64,000 nucleotides of DNA from Terribacillus halophilus. Lineage in GTDB: Bacteria; Bacillota; Bacilli; Bacillales; Amphibacillaceae. Every line of letters begins with the position of its first letter. Position 1 is the stretch's first letter. Of the stretch, positions 55,948-64,000 are shown piece by piece. Both the position numbers and the translations under genes were made by a program. Where the stretch lies: assembly GCF_900101385.1 (NCBI RefSeq), contig NZ_FMZB01000002.1, positions 310,001 to 374,000 on the forward strand. The letters are read 5' to 3'. The notes below the pieces were generated by a model, which saw only the letters and a program-made list of their open reading frames with translations, was not told where the DNA came from and searched no databases.

Positions 55948-56724
55948 TTATCTCGCGAGCCAGCCTCCATCCACCGCAAGGACGTGGCCATTCATATAAT
56001 CGGACGCACGGCTTGCCAGGAACACGACTACCCCCATCAAATCAGACGGATCGGCCCAGCGCCCGCTTGGTATACGGGACAGAATCTCGGCATTCCGTTT
56101 TTCATCAGCACGGATCGGCGCCGTGTTAGCAGTCGCCACATACCCCGGTGCAATTGCATTCGTTTGGATATTGTAGGCTCCCAGTTCATTGGCGAAGGCT
56201 TTAGTCAGTCCTGCGACAGCATGTTTGCTGGCTGTATAAGACGGTACGAATTTGCCCCCTTGGAATGATAGCATGGATGCAACATTGATGATTTTCCCGC
56301 CGCCTTGTTCGGCCATCACTTTCGCTGCTTCCTGTCCTAGCAAATAAACAGCATGCAGATTGACTTCCATGACTTTATCCCAATCTTCTTCCTTGTACTC
56401 CAGCAGTGGTGTCCGGATGATTGTACCTGCGTTGTTCACGAGAATATCGACCTTGCCGAACACATCCACACAGCTTGTCACAACCTGCTTCACTTTTTCT
56501 CTGTCTGTCAGATCAGCCTGATGGAAGTGTGCCTTGCCTCCTGCCTCTTCGATCAGCGCCTTCGTTTCCTCCCAATCATCTCTGTGGGTGACGACAAAGA
56601 CATCAGCACCCGCTTTTGCCAAAGCGACTGCATAACCTTGCCCAAGCCCTTTGCTGCCTCCTGTCACGATTGCCACCTTGCCGGTCAAACTGAAATAATC
56701 CATGGAAAAATCCATCAAACTCAT
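55948..56724 (-). CDS. kduD: 2-keto-3-deoxygluconate oxidoreductase KduD (SDR)
   Basis: A 258-residue SDR: VTGGSKGLGQGYAVALAKAG, VNNAGTIIRTPL, active-site Ser in NVASM, Tyr/Lys in YTASK, and AVDGGWLAR at the end. KduD reduces 2,5-diketo-3-deoxygluconate, the product of KduI, to KDG. It starts 12 nt after kduI, with GGGGG before the ATG. Confidence 0.93.
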   Translation of the reverse strand: MSLMDFSMDYFSLTGKVAIVTGGSKGLGQGYAVALAKAGADVFVVTHRDDWEETKALIEEAGGKAHFHQADLTDREKVKQVVTSCVDVFGKVDILVNNAGTIIRTPLLEYKEEDWDKVMEVNLHAVYLLGQEAAKVMAEQGGGKIINVASMLSFQGGKFVPSYTASKHAVAGLTKAFANELGAYNIQTNAIAPGYVATANTAPIRADEKRNAEILSRIPSGRWADPSDLMGVVVFLASRASDYMNGHVLAVDGGWLAR

Positions 56725-56736
56725 TGTTATCCCCCT

Positions 56737-57567
56737 TTAGCGAAGCTCATCCATCGACACCTGATCCATGTCGGTATACGTTTTGTTTTCACCAGCCATT
56801 GCCCAAATGAATGCATAATTGCTTGTTGCACTGCCGCAGTGGATGGACCAAGGCGGTGAGATGACAGCTTGTTCATTTTTCATGACAAGATGACGTGTTT
56901 CATTCGGTTCTCCCATCAAATGGAACATACGTGCATCTTCATCCAAATCGATATACAGATAGGCCTCCATCCGGCGATTGTGCGTATGGGTCGGCATGCT
57001 ATTCCAGACGCTTCCACTCTCTAGAATCGTGATGCCCATGGCGATTTGACAGCTTTGAATGCCTTCCAGATGAATGATACGGCGAATGACACGCTCATTT
57101 GCACTTTCCTTTGCGCCCATTGCATTTCCTGGAATATCACGGAATGATGCGTGTTTGGTCGGGTAGGACGTGTGAGCTGGAGCAGAAAACAAATAGAACT
57201 TAGCAGGATTTGTTTCATCATTGCTTGCAAAAAGCAGCTCCTGTTTCCCTTTGCCGATATACAGACAATCCTTATTCGCCATTTCATAAGATTCTCCATC
57301 AACGGTGATTGTTCCATTGCCCCCAATATTGAAAATGCCGACTTCCCGTCTTTCCAGGAAGTAATCTGCTTTGATTTCATCATAACCTTCCAAAGCAACT
57401 GCACTTCCGGCTGGCTGGATACCGCCGATGATTGTCCTGTCTTCCATGCTGTACACAAGCTTGACTTCCCCTGACACAAAAAGTTCCTCAACTAAATAAT
57501 GATTGCGCAATTCCTCGGTTGTAAATGTCTTCGCGTATTCTGGATGAGTCGAATATCGTAGTTCCAT
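56737..57567 (-). CDS. kduI: 5-keto-4-deoxyuronate isomerase
   Basis: A 276-residue cupin enzyme that isomerises the product of unsaturated uronates (from pectin, alginate or glycosaminoglycan lyases). Zinc ligands are visible in MPTHTHNRRMEAYLY (two His, Glu) and PWSIHCG (His). Four ATG codons in a row follow AAGGAG; I chose the last (57567), with proper spacing and the family-like start MELRYSTHP. First gene of the kduI-kduD unit. Confidence 0.94.
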   Translation of the reverse strand: MELRYSTHPEYAKTFTTEELRNHYLVEELFVSGEVKLVYSMEDRTIIGGIQPAGSAVALEGYDEIKADYFLERREVGIFNIGGNGTITVDGESYEMANKDCLYIGKGKQELLFASNDETNPAKFYLFSAPAHTSYPTKHASFRDIPGNAMGAKESANERVIRRIIHLEGIQSCQIAMGITILESGSVWNSMPTHTHNRRMEAYLYIDLDEDARMFHLMGEPNETRHLVMKNEQAVISPPWSIHCGSATSNYAFIWAMAGENKTYTDMDQVSMDELR

Positions 57568-57668
57568 CATCATCATCTCCTTACTTTTTTGTAGTTGCCA
57601 ACACCCAATGTAACCCCTTACATTCATATTTGAAATAATGATACAAACAGGGTTGATAGATTCATCTT

Positions 57669-57685
57669 GTTCCATTATACGGAAC
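57669..57685. promoter_or_regulatory. Candidate KdgR operator upstream of kduI
   Basis: GTTCC-ATTATAC-GGAAC is a perfect 5-bp dyad, followed by a half copy GTTTCATTATAC. IclR-type dyad shared with the eda/kdgR region. Confidence 0.65.
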
Positions 57686-57703
57686 GATGTTTCATTATAC
57701 TAA

Positions 57704-57717
57704 TTATAGCGCTTTCA
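57704..57717 (-). promoter_or_regulatory. cre-like site upstream of kduI
   Basis: Minus-strand TGAAAGCGCTATAA has the central AAGCGCT of strong cre sites but departs from the consensus at the C of the 3' half. Suggests catabolite repression. Confidence 0.5.
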
Positions 57718-57882
57718 TACGGATAAATCCAGCCTCATTATGCATGATGACATATTATTTACACACCGGAATTCTAACCAAATGAATCTATCATTCTTCT
57801 CGTCAATCATTATCACATCCATTCCCTTCCAGTTTAAATTTCTGATAAACTATTATCAATACAGATGAAAGGGATTACACCT

Positions 57883-59547
57883 ATGCATTCAACTTTGGAA
57901 ATGATCATATCGATTTTTGAACGTGCGGCCTTGCTATTGATCATCTTGTTTTTCTTGACTAAAATCAAAGGCTTCAAGGAAATTCTCCAGAAGGAAAATC
58001 ATTCGATTCGTGAGATCACCGTACTGACAGTTGTCTTTTGCAGCTTTGCCATATTCGGGACGTATTCCGGAATCGAAGTGGAAGGCTCCCTTGTCAATAT
58101 CAGGACCGTGGCTATCTTGTCAGGCGGAATATTATTCGGACCGTGGGTTGGTGTCATTACAGGTATCGTTTCCGGACTTCACCGTTATTTGATCGATATG
58201 GACGGCATCACTTCCTTGCCTTGCTTGATCACCAGTGTGATCGCCGGGTTTGCCTCTGGTTTCATCAATCTGAGGATCAAAAAGCATCGATGGTGGTATG
58301 TAGGGATCCTTGCAGGTGTTCTGAGTCAAGCATTGACCATGCTTTTGATCATTGCACTCGGAGAACCGAGATCCCAAGGAATTTCCATCGTCGAACAGAT
58401 TGCCGTTCCCATGATGGTCGGCGAAATCAGCATCGGCTTGCTCATCCTGCTCGTCCATAATATCGAAGGAGAAAAGAAACAGATTGCTGCTGCACAAGCA
58501 AAACTCGCCTTGGATATCGCCAATAAGACGCTTCCGCATTTTCGTTCCATCACACCTGCTTCCTTGCAGCGCATCTGTCAGATCATCAGGGAAGAGATCG
58601 GCGCAGATGCAGTGGCCATAACAGATACCGAAACAGTCGTGGCTTACTATGGTCTGGGTGAGGAGCGCTATCGGGATACGACATCCATTGTCAGTGACAT
58701 GACAAAGCAAGCCTTGTCCAGCGGGCAAATCGTCATCAGAAATGAAGTGGACGATCATCATCTGCCACAGATGCACTGCTTGCTGATCGTTCCTTTTAAA
58801 GAAGGGGACGAGGTTACAGGTGCTTTGAAAATTTATTACGAAAAGGAAAATCGCATCACCGATTCCCTGCAGACACTTGGAATAGGATTGGCACAGATCA
58901 TTTCCAATCTGATGGAAATCTCCCGGATCGAACAGATCAAAGAGACTGCCAATAAAGCCGAGCTTAAGGCGCTCCAGTCGAAAATCAATCCGCACTTCCT
59001 TTTCAACTCCCTGAATGCGATTGCCTCTACTACGCGGCGAGATCCAAACCGGGCACGGGAGTTGATCCATAACTTATCTGGCTATTTGCGTTATAACTTA
59101 GAGCTTCATGATGAAATGATCGCCATTGAAGAGGAGCTCAAACAGGTACGCGATTATGTGGAAATTGAAAAATCCCGTTTCGGTGACAAATTGCAGATCG
59201 TGTATGCTATCGACCCCGTCCAGATAAAAGTACCAAGTCTGCTGCTGCAGCCATTGGTGGAGAATGCGATCCACCACGGTGTACGAAAACGCAAATGGCA
59301 AGGTGCTGTCTATCTCTCTGTCAAAGATAAGGGTCATTTTACCCGTATCAGTATCAGGGATACAGGTGTTGGCATCGATCCGGAAATTGTCGACAAACTA
59401 TATCGGGATGAAGCAAGTATGAAAAATATCGGGCTTGCAAATGTGCATCAGCGCGTCCGTCTGATCTACGGTAAAGGCCTGACTATCAATCTGCTTGATC
59501 CCGGTACCGAGATTTTCTTTGATATACCAGTAAAGGAAGGGAAATGA
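57883..59547 (+). CDS. LytS-family sensor histidine kinase (YpdA/BtsS-like)
   Basis: A 554-residue kinase: 5TMR-LYT sensor domain (about 1-190) with LSGGILFGPWVGVITGIVSG, a GAF-like domain (about 210-345), phospho-acceptor His in KINPHFLFNSLNAIAS, and HATPase with PLVENAIHHG and DTGVGIDP. The ATG at 57883 is preceded by AAAGGG. The stop overlaps the regulator gene. Close relatives in E. coli sense pyruvate, and here it sits between KDG catabolism, which yields pyruvate, and an OFA transporter; a pyruvate signal is inference. Confidence 0.92.
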   Translation: MHSTLEMIISIFERAALLLIILFFLTKIKGFKEILQKENHSIREITVLTVVFCSFAIFGTYSGIEVEGSLVNIRTVAILSGGILFGPWVGVITGIVSGLHRYLIDMDGITSLPCLITSVIAGFASGFINLRIKKHRWWYVGILAGVLSQALTMLLIIALGEPRSQGISIVEQIAVPMMVGEISIGLLILLVHNIEGEKKQIAAAQAKLALDIANKTLPHFRSITPASLQRICQIIREEIGADAVAITDTETVVAYYGLGEERYRDTTSIVSDMTKQALSSGQIVIRNEVDDHHLPQMHCLLIVPFKEGDEVTGALKIYYEKENRITDSLQTLGIGLAQIISNLMEISRIEQIKETANKAELKALQSKINPHFLFNSLNAIASTTRRDPNRARELIHNLSGYLRYNLELHDEMIAIEEELKQVRDYVEIEKSRFGDKLQIVYAIDPVQIKVPSLLLQPLVENAIHHGVRKRKWQGAVYLSVKDKGHFTRISIRDTGVGIDPEIVDKLYRDEASMKNIGLANVHQRVRLIYGKGLTINLLDPGTEIFFDIPVKEGK

Positions 59548-60275
59548 ACATGACGTTACGCGCAATCATTGCAGAAGATGAATTCCCAGCACAAGAAGAA
59601 CTGCAATACTTGATCGATACATACAGTTCCATCAAAGTGACAGACTGCTTCGATGATGGATTGGATGTGCTGAAATATTTTCAGGAGCACACGACGGATG
59701 TCCTGTTCCTTGATATCAATCTACCCTCACTGGATGGCATGATGCTAGCCGGGAGTCTAGCCAAATTCAAGCATAAGCCGATCATCGTCTTTACAACTGC
59801 CTATAAAGAACATGCTGCCAAGGCATTCGAGCTGGAAGCATTCGACTATATATTAAAGCCTTACAGTGAGGAACGAGTTGCTGCAATGCTGAAGAAGCTT
59901 GAATCACAGCGTACCCAAGCAGAAAGGACAGAAACCGCAGAGGCACCGGCACGGCTCAATGTTTGGAAAGATGAAAAGATTTATGTAATCAATTTAAAAG
60001 ATATCGCGTATGCCGAAGCCGATGAAAAACAGACGAATGTTCATACAAAAGACGAAGTATATACCTACCCTGGTTCCATCAGTACATTCGAACAGCAGTT
60101 TCTTACAGATACGTTTTTCCGCTGTCATCGTTCCTATATTGTAAACACGGAAAAGATACATGAAATTCTGCCTTGGTTCCATAATACGTATCTTGTCAAA
60201 ATGAAGGGATTGAACGAGCAGATTCCGGTCAGCAGGAGTAAAGCAAAATCATTCAGACAGATCATGCGCCTTTAA
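59544..60275 (+). CDS. LytTR-family response regulator
   Basis: A 243-residue regulator: receiver domain with EDE near 11-13, Asp57 in VLFLDINL and Lys in ILKPY; LytTR DNA-binding domain (about 140-243) with FFRCHRSYIVNTEKI and IPVSRSKAKSFRQ. The ATG overlaps the kinase stop as ATGA; an ATG two codons later has slightly better RBS spacing. Probable target is the MFS gene 110 nt downstream. Confidence 0.92.
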   Translation: MNMTLRAIIAEDEFPAQEELQYLIDTYSSIKVTDCFDDGLDVLKYFQEHTTDVLFLDINLPSLDGMMLAGSLAKFKHKPIIVFTTAYKEHAAKAFELEAFDYILKPYSEERVAAMLKKLESQRTQAERTETAEAPARLNVWKDEKIYVINLKDIAYAEADEKQTNVHTKDEVYTYPGSISTFEQQFLTDTFFRCHRSYIVNTEKIHEILPWFHNTYLVKMKGLNEQIPVSRSKAKSFRQIMRL

Positions 60276-60308
60276 GTACCATTCATTCCACCATGCGTGC
60301 AACTCACG

Positions 60309-60322
60309 AGAAACCGCTTTCA
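60309..60322 (-). promoter_or_regulatory. cre site upstream of the OFA transporter gene
   Basis: Minus-strand TGAAAGCGGTTTCT fits the cre consensus WTGNAANCGNWNNCW at all specified positions. It lies between the regulator stop and the MFS start, pointing to CcpA control. Confidence 0.68.
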
Positions 60323-60385
60323 AATACGTCTGCAGCGGATATGATATAACCATCAACACAACGTAGATGAAATGAGGGATCTCTC

Positions 60386-61618
60386 ATGAAAACGGAAACT
60401 AATCGCTGGCTGATCGTTCTCGGCACGATTATCACACAAATTGGTCTTGGTACTATCTATACATGGAGTCTATTCAACCAGCCATTGGCTGATGCATATG
60501 GATGGAGCGCCTCGTCGGTCGCAATCACCTTCTCGATTACGAGCTTCGCGTTGGCTGTATCGACTCTTTTCGGGGGAAAGCTGCAGGATAAACTAGGAAT
60601 CAAGAAACTGGTGATCCTTGCTGGTATCTTGCTCGGGACAGGATTGATTCTAAGCTCATTTGCTGCATCACTTTGGCTCATCTATCTATTGGCAGGCGTA
60701 GTCGTCGGTTTTGCCAACGGTATTGCTTATATCACGACATTATCCAATGTCATCAAATGGTTCCCGGAAAAGAAAGGTCTCATATCCGGTATTTCTGTAG
60801 GAGCTTTCGGGACGGGCAGTTTTGTCTTTAAATACATCAACCAAACACTGCTCTCCTCTCTAGGTGTGCAAGGCACTTTCCTCATCTGGGGTATTGCAGC
60901 GCTTATCCTGATCAGCGGCGGAGCATTCTTCCTTAAAGACGCCATCCTTCCACAGGAAACAAAAATTGGAGCTGTAAATAAAAACTACACGATCAAGGAA
61001 ATGCTCCATACAAAACAAGCATACATTTTATTCGTCATCTTCCTGACAGCATGCATGAGCGGTTTGTATTTAATCGGTATCGTCAAAGATGCCGGCATGG
61101 AACTTGCTGGTCTTTCGGCAGCAACAGCAGCCAACGCCGTCGCAGTCGTAGCCATCTGTAATACAACTGGCAGAGTCGTGCTGGGAGCATTATCCGATAA
61201 AGTGGAACGCCTATACTTGGTAGCAGCAGGTTTGCTTGTCACCGCAGGAGCTGTCGCTGTACTAAGCATGGTGGAATTGTCTACAACGCTGTTCTTCGTC
61301 TGTGTGGCTGCCGTTGCTTTCTTCTTCGGTGGAAATATCACTGTTTTCCCGACGATCATTGCTGATTATTTCGGATTGAAAAATCAAAGCAAAAATTACG
61401 GCGTGATTTACCAAGGTTTTGGAATCGGGGCACTGGGTGGCTCATTCCTTGCATCACTGCTCGGCGGTTTCCAGCCAACATTCATAGCCATCGGCGTCCT
61501 TTGCATCATTTCTTTCTTACTTGCAGTCACAGTTCGCAGCCCGCAGCAGCCAGCTGCTGCTAAAGAAGACCGCGAGCGGAGACGGCACGCACGCCCTATT
61601 CCATCGCAGCAGCATTAA
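60386..61618 (+). CDS. OFA-family MFS transporter (oxalate/formate antiporter-like, YhjX-like)
   Basis: A 410-residue transporter of about twelve helices. TQIGLGTIYTWSLFNQPLA and FANGIAYITTLSNVIKWFPEKKGL are OFA hallmarks. In E. coli the OFA protein YhjX is switched on by the LytS/LytTR pair YpdA/YpdB in response to pyruvate; the gene order here matches that logic. GAGGGATCTC precedes the ATG. Likely a small monocarboxylate carrier; substrate not proven. Confidence 0.88.
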   Translation: MKTETNRWLIVLGTIITQIGLGTIYTWSLFNQPLADAYGWSASSVAITFSITSFALAVSTLFGGKLQDKLGIKKLVILAGILLGTGLILSSFAASLWLIYLLAGVVVGFANGIAYITTLSNVIKWFPEKKGLISGISVGAFGTGSFVFKYINQTLLSSLGVQGTFLIWGIAALILISGGAFFLKDAILPQETKIGAVNKNYTIKEMLHTKQAYILFVIFLTACMSGLYLIGIVKDAGMELAGLSAATAANAVAVVAICNTTGRVVLGALSDKVERLYLVAAGLLVTAGAVAVLSMVELSTTLFFVCVAAVAFFFGGNITVFPTIIADYFGLKNQSKNYGVIYQGFGIGALGGSFLASLLGGFQPTFIAIGVLCIISFLLAVTVRSPQQPAAAKEDRERRRHARPIPSQQH

Positions 61619-61620
61619 CT

Positions 61621-61651
61621 AAAACCAGGAGCAAAGATTGCTCCTGGTTTT
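61621..61651. terminator. Bidirectional terminator
   Basis: AAAACCAGGAGCAA (61621-61634) pairs with TTGCTCCTGGTTTT (61638-61651). Confidence 0.9.
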
Positions 61652-62201
61652 ACTTTGTACGTGCATCTGTCGCCAATATGGAATACTTATAATGGTCTTC
61701 GAACTGACCATTGATCCGCAGCAAGTCCCGCTCCAAGCCTTCCCTTTGAAAACCACATTTCTCAAGAACTGCGATTGACCCCAGATTTCGCGGCATGACA
61801 CCTGCTTCGACTCTATGGAACTTTGCTTCTCCAAAAGCGAAATCCAGTACAAGCTGTACAGCTTCTGTCATATAGCCCTTTCCATTATGTCCTTCATCCA
61901 GTGAATAGCCAATCATGCATGTTTCCGCTGTCTTTCGCTCAATGAAAAATAAAGAAACGGTTCCTATCAGATAGTCATCATGTTTCAGGAATATTCCGAA
62001 TTCATATCGTATGTCTTCCTTCCAATCCTTCTTGGCAGCTTCGATATTTTTTTGATATTTCTCCAAGTCATAGTCCGAATCACTGCGTTCCACAGGTGAA
62101 ATAGATTCGAAAAGTTCCCTGTTCCGCAAATTCAAATCCAAGAGCTCACTCGCATGTTTTATCTCTAATGGCTTGATTTGCAACCTTTCACTTTCATACA
62201 T
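61650..62201 (-). CDS. GNAT acetyltransferase, RimJ/RimL type
   Basis: A 183-residue N-acetyltransferase: MIGYSLDEGHNGKGYMTEAV covers the acetyl-CoA loop, and ARNLGSIAVLEKCGF-like text (PRNLGSIAVLEKCGFQREG) is the typical second motif. RimJ/RimL relatives acetylate ribosomal protein N-termini, but many of this type act on other amines. GGGGGAGG precedes the ATG. Confidence 0.88.
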   Translation of the reverse strand: MYESERLQIKPLEIKHASELLDLNLRNRELFESISPVERSDSDYDLEKYQKNIEAAKKDWKEDIRYEFGIFLKHDDYLIGTVSLFFIERKTAETCMIGYSLDEGHNGKGYMTEAVQLVLDFAFGEAKFHRVEAGVMPRNLGSIAVLEKCGFQREGLERDLLRINGQFEDHYKYSILATDARTK

Positions 62202-62259
62202 ACTTGTCCTCCCCCTTCCTTCTCATTATAGCAATAGGAAGAAGGATCTGCGCAGCATG

Positions 62260-63456
62260 CTACAGATCCTCTCCACGATAGGACGCAATCAAATAACTTG
62301 CACTGATCGGGTGATAATCCGACTTCGGTGAAGGGCTTTTCACTTCATCCTCGACCCCATTATTTGCTGTCAGCCATTGATACCAAGCACCATGCACCGA
62401 ATCGATGAAGGATTTCTGTACATATTGGAATAGCTCCTCATAATGCTCACGATACACATCATTTCCTGTCTGGCCATGGAGCAGTGCGGATGCTGCCAGC
62501 GTCTCTGCCATGACCCAATAGGATTTCCCTTCATCGATGAGAAGTTTATCAGGATTCATCGCAAAGAAAATGCCGCCATTGCGCGGATCGTGATAATGAT
62601 CCCAGCCAATTTGATACAGTTCTTCCGCACGTGCCAGCAGCCTGCTGTCTTGTTGATGGATATAGAGCCAAGTCAAGAGCTTACTCCATTCGAATTGGTG
62701 ACCACCGATGAATCCATATGCCCGGAATTCATCTCTTGTCTGGCCATGGTTGAATTGCTCATCCTTGATCCAATTTTTATCGTAGTTCTCCCAAATGAGT
62801 CCTTCACTTTGGGAAGCAAGCTTATTGGTTACTTGATCCGCGATGCTTACTGCCTGATCCAGATATTTCTGCTGGCCGGTTGTCTCGTAGGCAGTAATTG
62901 CTGATTCACATATGTGCATATTGCAATTCTGTCCACGGTATTCCAGGAAACTGGACCAATTCCTTGTGGCTTCATCTTTATAAAGTTTGGCGGATGGCTC
63001 ATAGAATTTTTCTTCCAGTACCTGATATATGTCGGCAAGCAACTCTTCTGCGCCGTCTATTTTGGCTTCCACCGCTGCCACTGCAGCCCGGAAAATAAAT
63101 GCATGGCCATAGGTCAGCTTCTTATCATCGGTCACGCTGCCATCTTTCATTTCCGTATAATAACCGCCACATTCCTGATCTCGCATCATTCTTTGGAAAA
63201 AGGTGATACCATGTTCAGCCGCCTGCTTATACGCTGTTTTGCCCGTAAGTTCAAAGCCGACACTGAAATTATATAAATGACGTGACTGACCGACGATATG
63301 CTTGGCCGTTTCCTCTGTCAGTGTCCCATCCATATGATAACCTTCATGATAGCCTCCATAAGTATCATCAATTGCTTGCGGATAATAGAATGCAAGCGTT
63401 TCTTCGATGTGCTGATAGAGACCTTGCTTTGTATGAAAATCAAATGTATTTTTCAC
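62260..63456 (-). CDS. AGE-family sugar 2-epimerase/isomerase
   Basis: A protein of about 398 residues with an (alpha/alpha)6 barrel. Conserved His residues appear in AKHIVGQSRHLYNFS, LTYGHAFIFRAAV, CNMHICESAITAY, GGHQFEWSKLL and DYHPISASY. Family members are N-acylglucosamine 2-epimerase, cellobiose 2-epimerase and mannose/sulfoquinovose isomerases; which one is not clear. Start: the GTG at 63456 is eight nt after GGGAG, while the GTG at 63465 overlaps it. Confidence 0.85.
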   Translation of the reverse strand: MKNTFDFHTKQGLYQHIEETLAFYYPQAIDDTYGGYHEGYHMDGTLTEETAKHIVGQSRHLYNFSVGFELTGKTAYKQAAEHGITFFQRMMRDQECGGYYTEMKDGSVTDDKKLTYGHAFIFRAAVAAVEAKIDGAEELLADIYQVLEEKFYEPSAKLYKDEATRNWSSFLEYRGQNCNMHICESAITAYETTGQQKYLDQAVSIADQVTNKLASQSEGLIWENYDKNWIKDEQFNHGQTRDEFRAYGFIGGHQFEWSKLLTWLYIHQQDSRLLARAEELYQIGWDHYHDPRNGGIFFAMNPDKLLIDEGKSYWVMAETLAASALLHGQTGNDVYREHYEELFQYVQKSFIDSVHGAWYQWLTANNGVEDEVKSPSPKSDYHPISASYLIASYRGEDL

Positions 63457-63529
63457 ATCCGCCACTCCCTTGTGTAGGTTACGTCACCTGTTTTCCCGTT
63501 TCTGCCAGCAACAAACAGATGAAAAGTGG

Positions 63530-63558
63530 TTGTTTTCGTCCTAATCCTGCTCTATAAT
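63530..63558 (+). promoter_or_regulatory. Promoter of the antiporter leader
   Basis: TTGTTT (63530-63535), 17-nt spacer, consensus TATAAT (63553-63558); transcript start near 63565. Confidence 0.78.
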
Positions 63559-63577
63559 GAGTAACTATAATTAACTA

Positions 63578-63672
63578 CATATGCAATTTCCGGAGGAGCC
63601 TGCCACCCCAGGCCCCTCTGTGTCCATTTTCAGGCATATCCACAGTGTTAACTGGCGGATATGCCTTTTTTG
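63578..63672 (+). ncRNA. Structured leader with riboswitch-like layout upstream of the CPA2 antiporter
   Basis: The terminator GGCATATCC/GGATATGCC (63633-63641 and 63657-63665) is followed by TTTTTT. CATATGC at 63578-63584 can pair instead with GCATAT at 63634-63639, which would open the terminator. Between them is a compact hairpin, GAGG-A-GCCTG paired with CAGGC-C-CCTC (about 63592-63618). This is the form of an aptamer with an expression platform. I cannot place it in a known class. Confidence 0.6.
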
Positions 63673-63712
63673 TATCTTGGAATTGCATAAATAAAATTCG
63701 AAGGAGTCAGAT

Positions 63713-64000
63713 ATGGAATTCATTTTACACTTAGCTTTAATACTTGTGTTCACAAAGATTGCTGGACAGCTAGCTTTGAAAATCGGGCAGCCATCCGTCC
63801 TGGGGGAGCTTCTTGCTGGTGTCATCCTCGGACCCGCAGTACTCGGATGGATACAGCAGACTTCCTTCATTCATGAATTCTCCGAAATTGGTGTACTTGT
63901 CCTCATGTTCATCGCCGGCTTGGAGACAGATTTGGAACAGCTGAAAGCAAACTGGAAATCCGCTTTTACTGTTGCCGTTCTCGGTGTGCTCTTCCCATTC
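63713..64000 (+). CDS. CPA2-family Na+(K+)/H+ antiporter (partial, C-terminus outside window)
   Basis: The first 96 residues, three to four helices: LGQPSVLGELL-like text (KIGQPSVLGELLAGVILGP) and IGVLVLMFIAGLETDLEQLK are typical of NapA/GerN/KefB-type cation/proton antiporters. GGAG lies six nt before the ATG at 63713. A possible riboswitch leader precedes it. Cation specificity cannot be judged from the fragment. Confidence 0.88.
   Translation, partial: MEFILHLALILVFTKIAGQLALKIGQPSVLGELLAGVILGPAVLGWIQQTSFIHEFSEIGVLVLMFIAGLETDLEQLKANWKSAFTVAVLGVLFPF

Noticed and set aside
58132-59070. A 312-codon minus-strand frame inside the LytS-like gene
   Set aside because: The plus-strand kinase has full domain motifs; the reverse frame has none and no RBS.
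63566-63672. Fluoride or ydaO (c-di-AMP) riboswitch assignment for the antiporter leader
   Set aside because: The conserved bases I remember for these classes are not seen; left unclassified until a covariance search is made.

Overview
The window looks like chromosomal DNA of a low-GC, Gram-positive, spore-forming Bacillaceae species. Signs of this are AGGAGG-type ribosome binding sites, sortase B with NPxT sorting signals, Fur/CcpA-style operators, GbsR-type betaine control, a DUF4179 anti-sigma protein, YjdF and a BclA-like collagen protein. A halotolerant genus such as Terribacillus is my guess, not shown by the sequence. I saw no rRNA, tRNA, CRISPR array, transposase or phage gene.

Region 1 (1-9.3 kb, minus strand) is one Fur-type Isd heme operon: two SrtB-anchored NEAT proteins, isdE, isdF and an ATPase, sortase B, a second complete heme-type ABC transporter, and a heme monooxygenase cut by the window edge. 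Region 2 (9.6-15.3 kb) holds a LytS/LytTR pair, a small membrane protein, an alpha-glucosidase broken by two frameshifts, and an SDR.

Region 3 (15.3-18.6 kb) is a cell-wall cassette: two SEDS (RodA/FtsW) genes divergent from an undecaprenyl-pyrophosphatase, with a perfect 41-bp palindrome between them that carries both -35 boxes. Region 4 (18.6-23.2 kb) is a deoR-kinase-pdxA2-gntP operon for a four-carbon acid sugar such as D-threonate. Region 5 (23.6-29.1 kb) has an ECF sigma/anti-sigma pair, a CNNM/CorC protein with a structured leader, a tartrate/D-malate dehydrogenase and yjdF with its probable riboswitch.

Region 6 (29.5-33.8 kb) is a divergent Fur-controlled pair: a ferredoxin-NADP reductase against a hydroxamate-siderophore transporter (binding protein and two permeases, no ATPase). 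Region 7 (34.2-41.0 kb) holds a two-domain lipoprotein and a glycine-betaine cluster: a GMC-type choline dehydrogenase, GbsA, GbsR and OpuAC. Region 8 (41.2-46.3 kb) has an orphan LicT antiterminator with a cre site, a ribonucleotide reductase beta subunit with a flavodoxin but no alpha subunit, a Nudix gene, and an MFS/MarR pair.

Region 9 (46.3-52.1 kb) holds the collagen-like protein, a decaying SDR/MerR locus, a beta-propeller glycosidase-like protein and a broken GNAT gene. Region 10 (52.1-61.6 kb) is the 2-keto-3-deoxygluconate pathway (eda, kdgR, kdgK, kdgT, kduD, kduI). It is followed by a second LytS/LytTR pair and an OFA-family MFS gene, an arrangement that suggests pyruvate sensing beside a pyruvate-producing pathway. 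Region 11 (61.6-64 kb) has a GNAT gene, an AGE-family epimerase and the start of a CPA2 cation/proton antiporter behind a leader with the layout of a transcriptional riboswitch.
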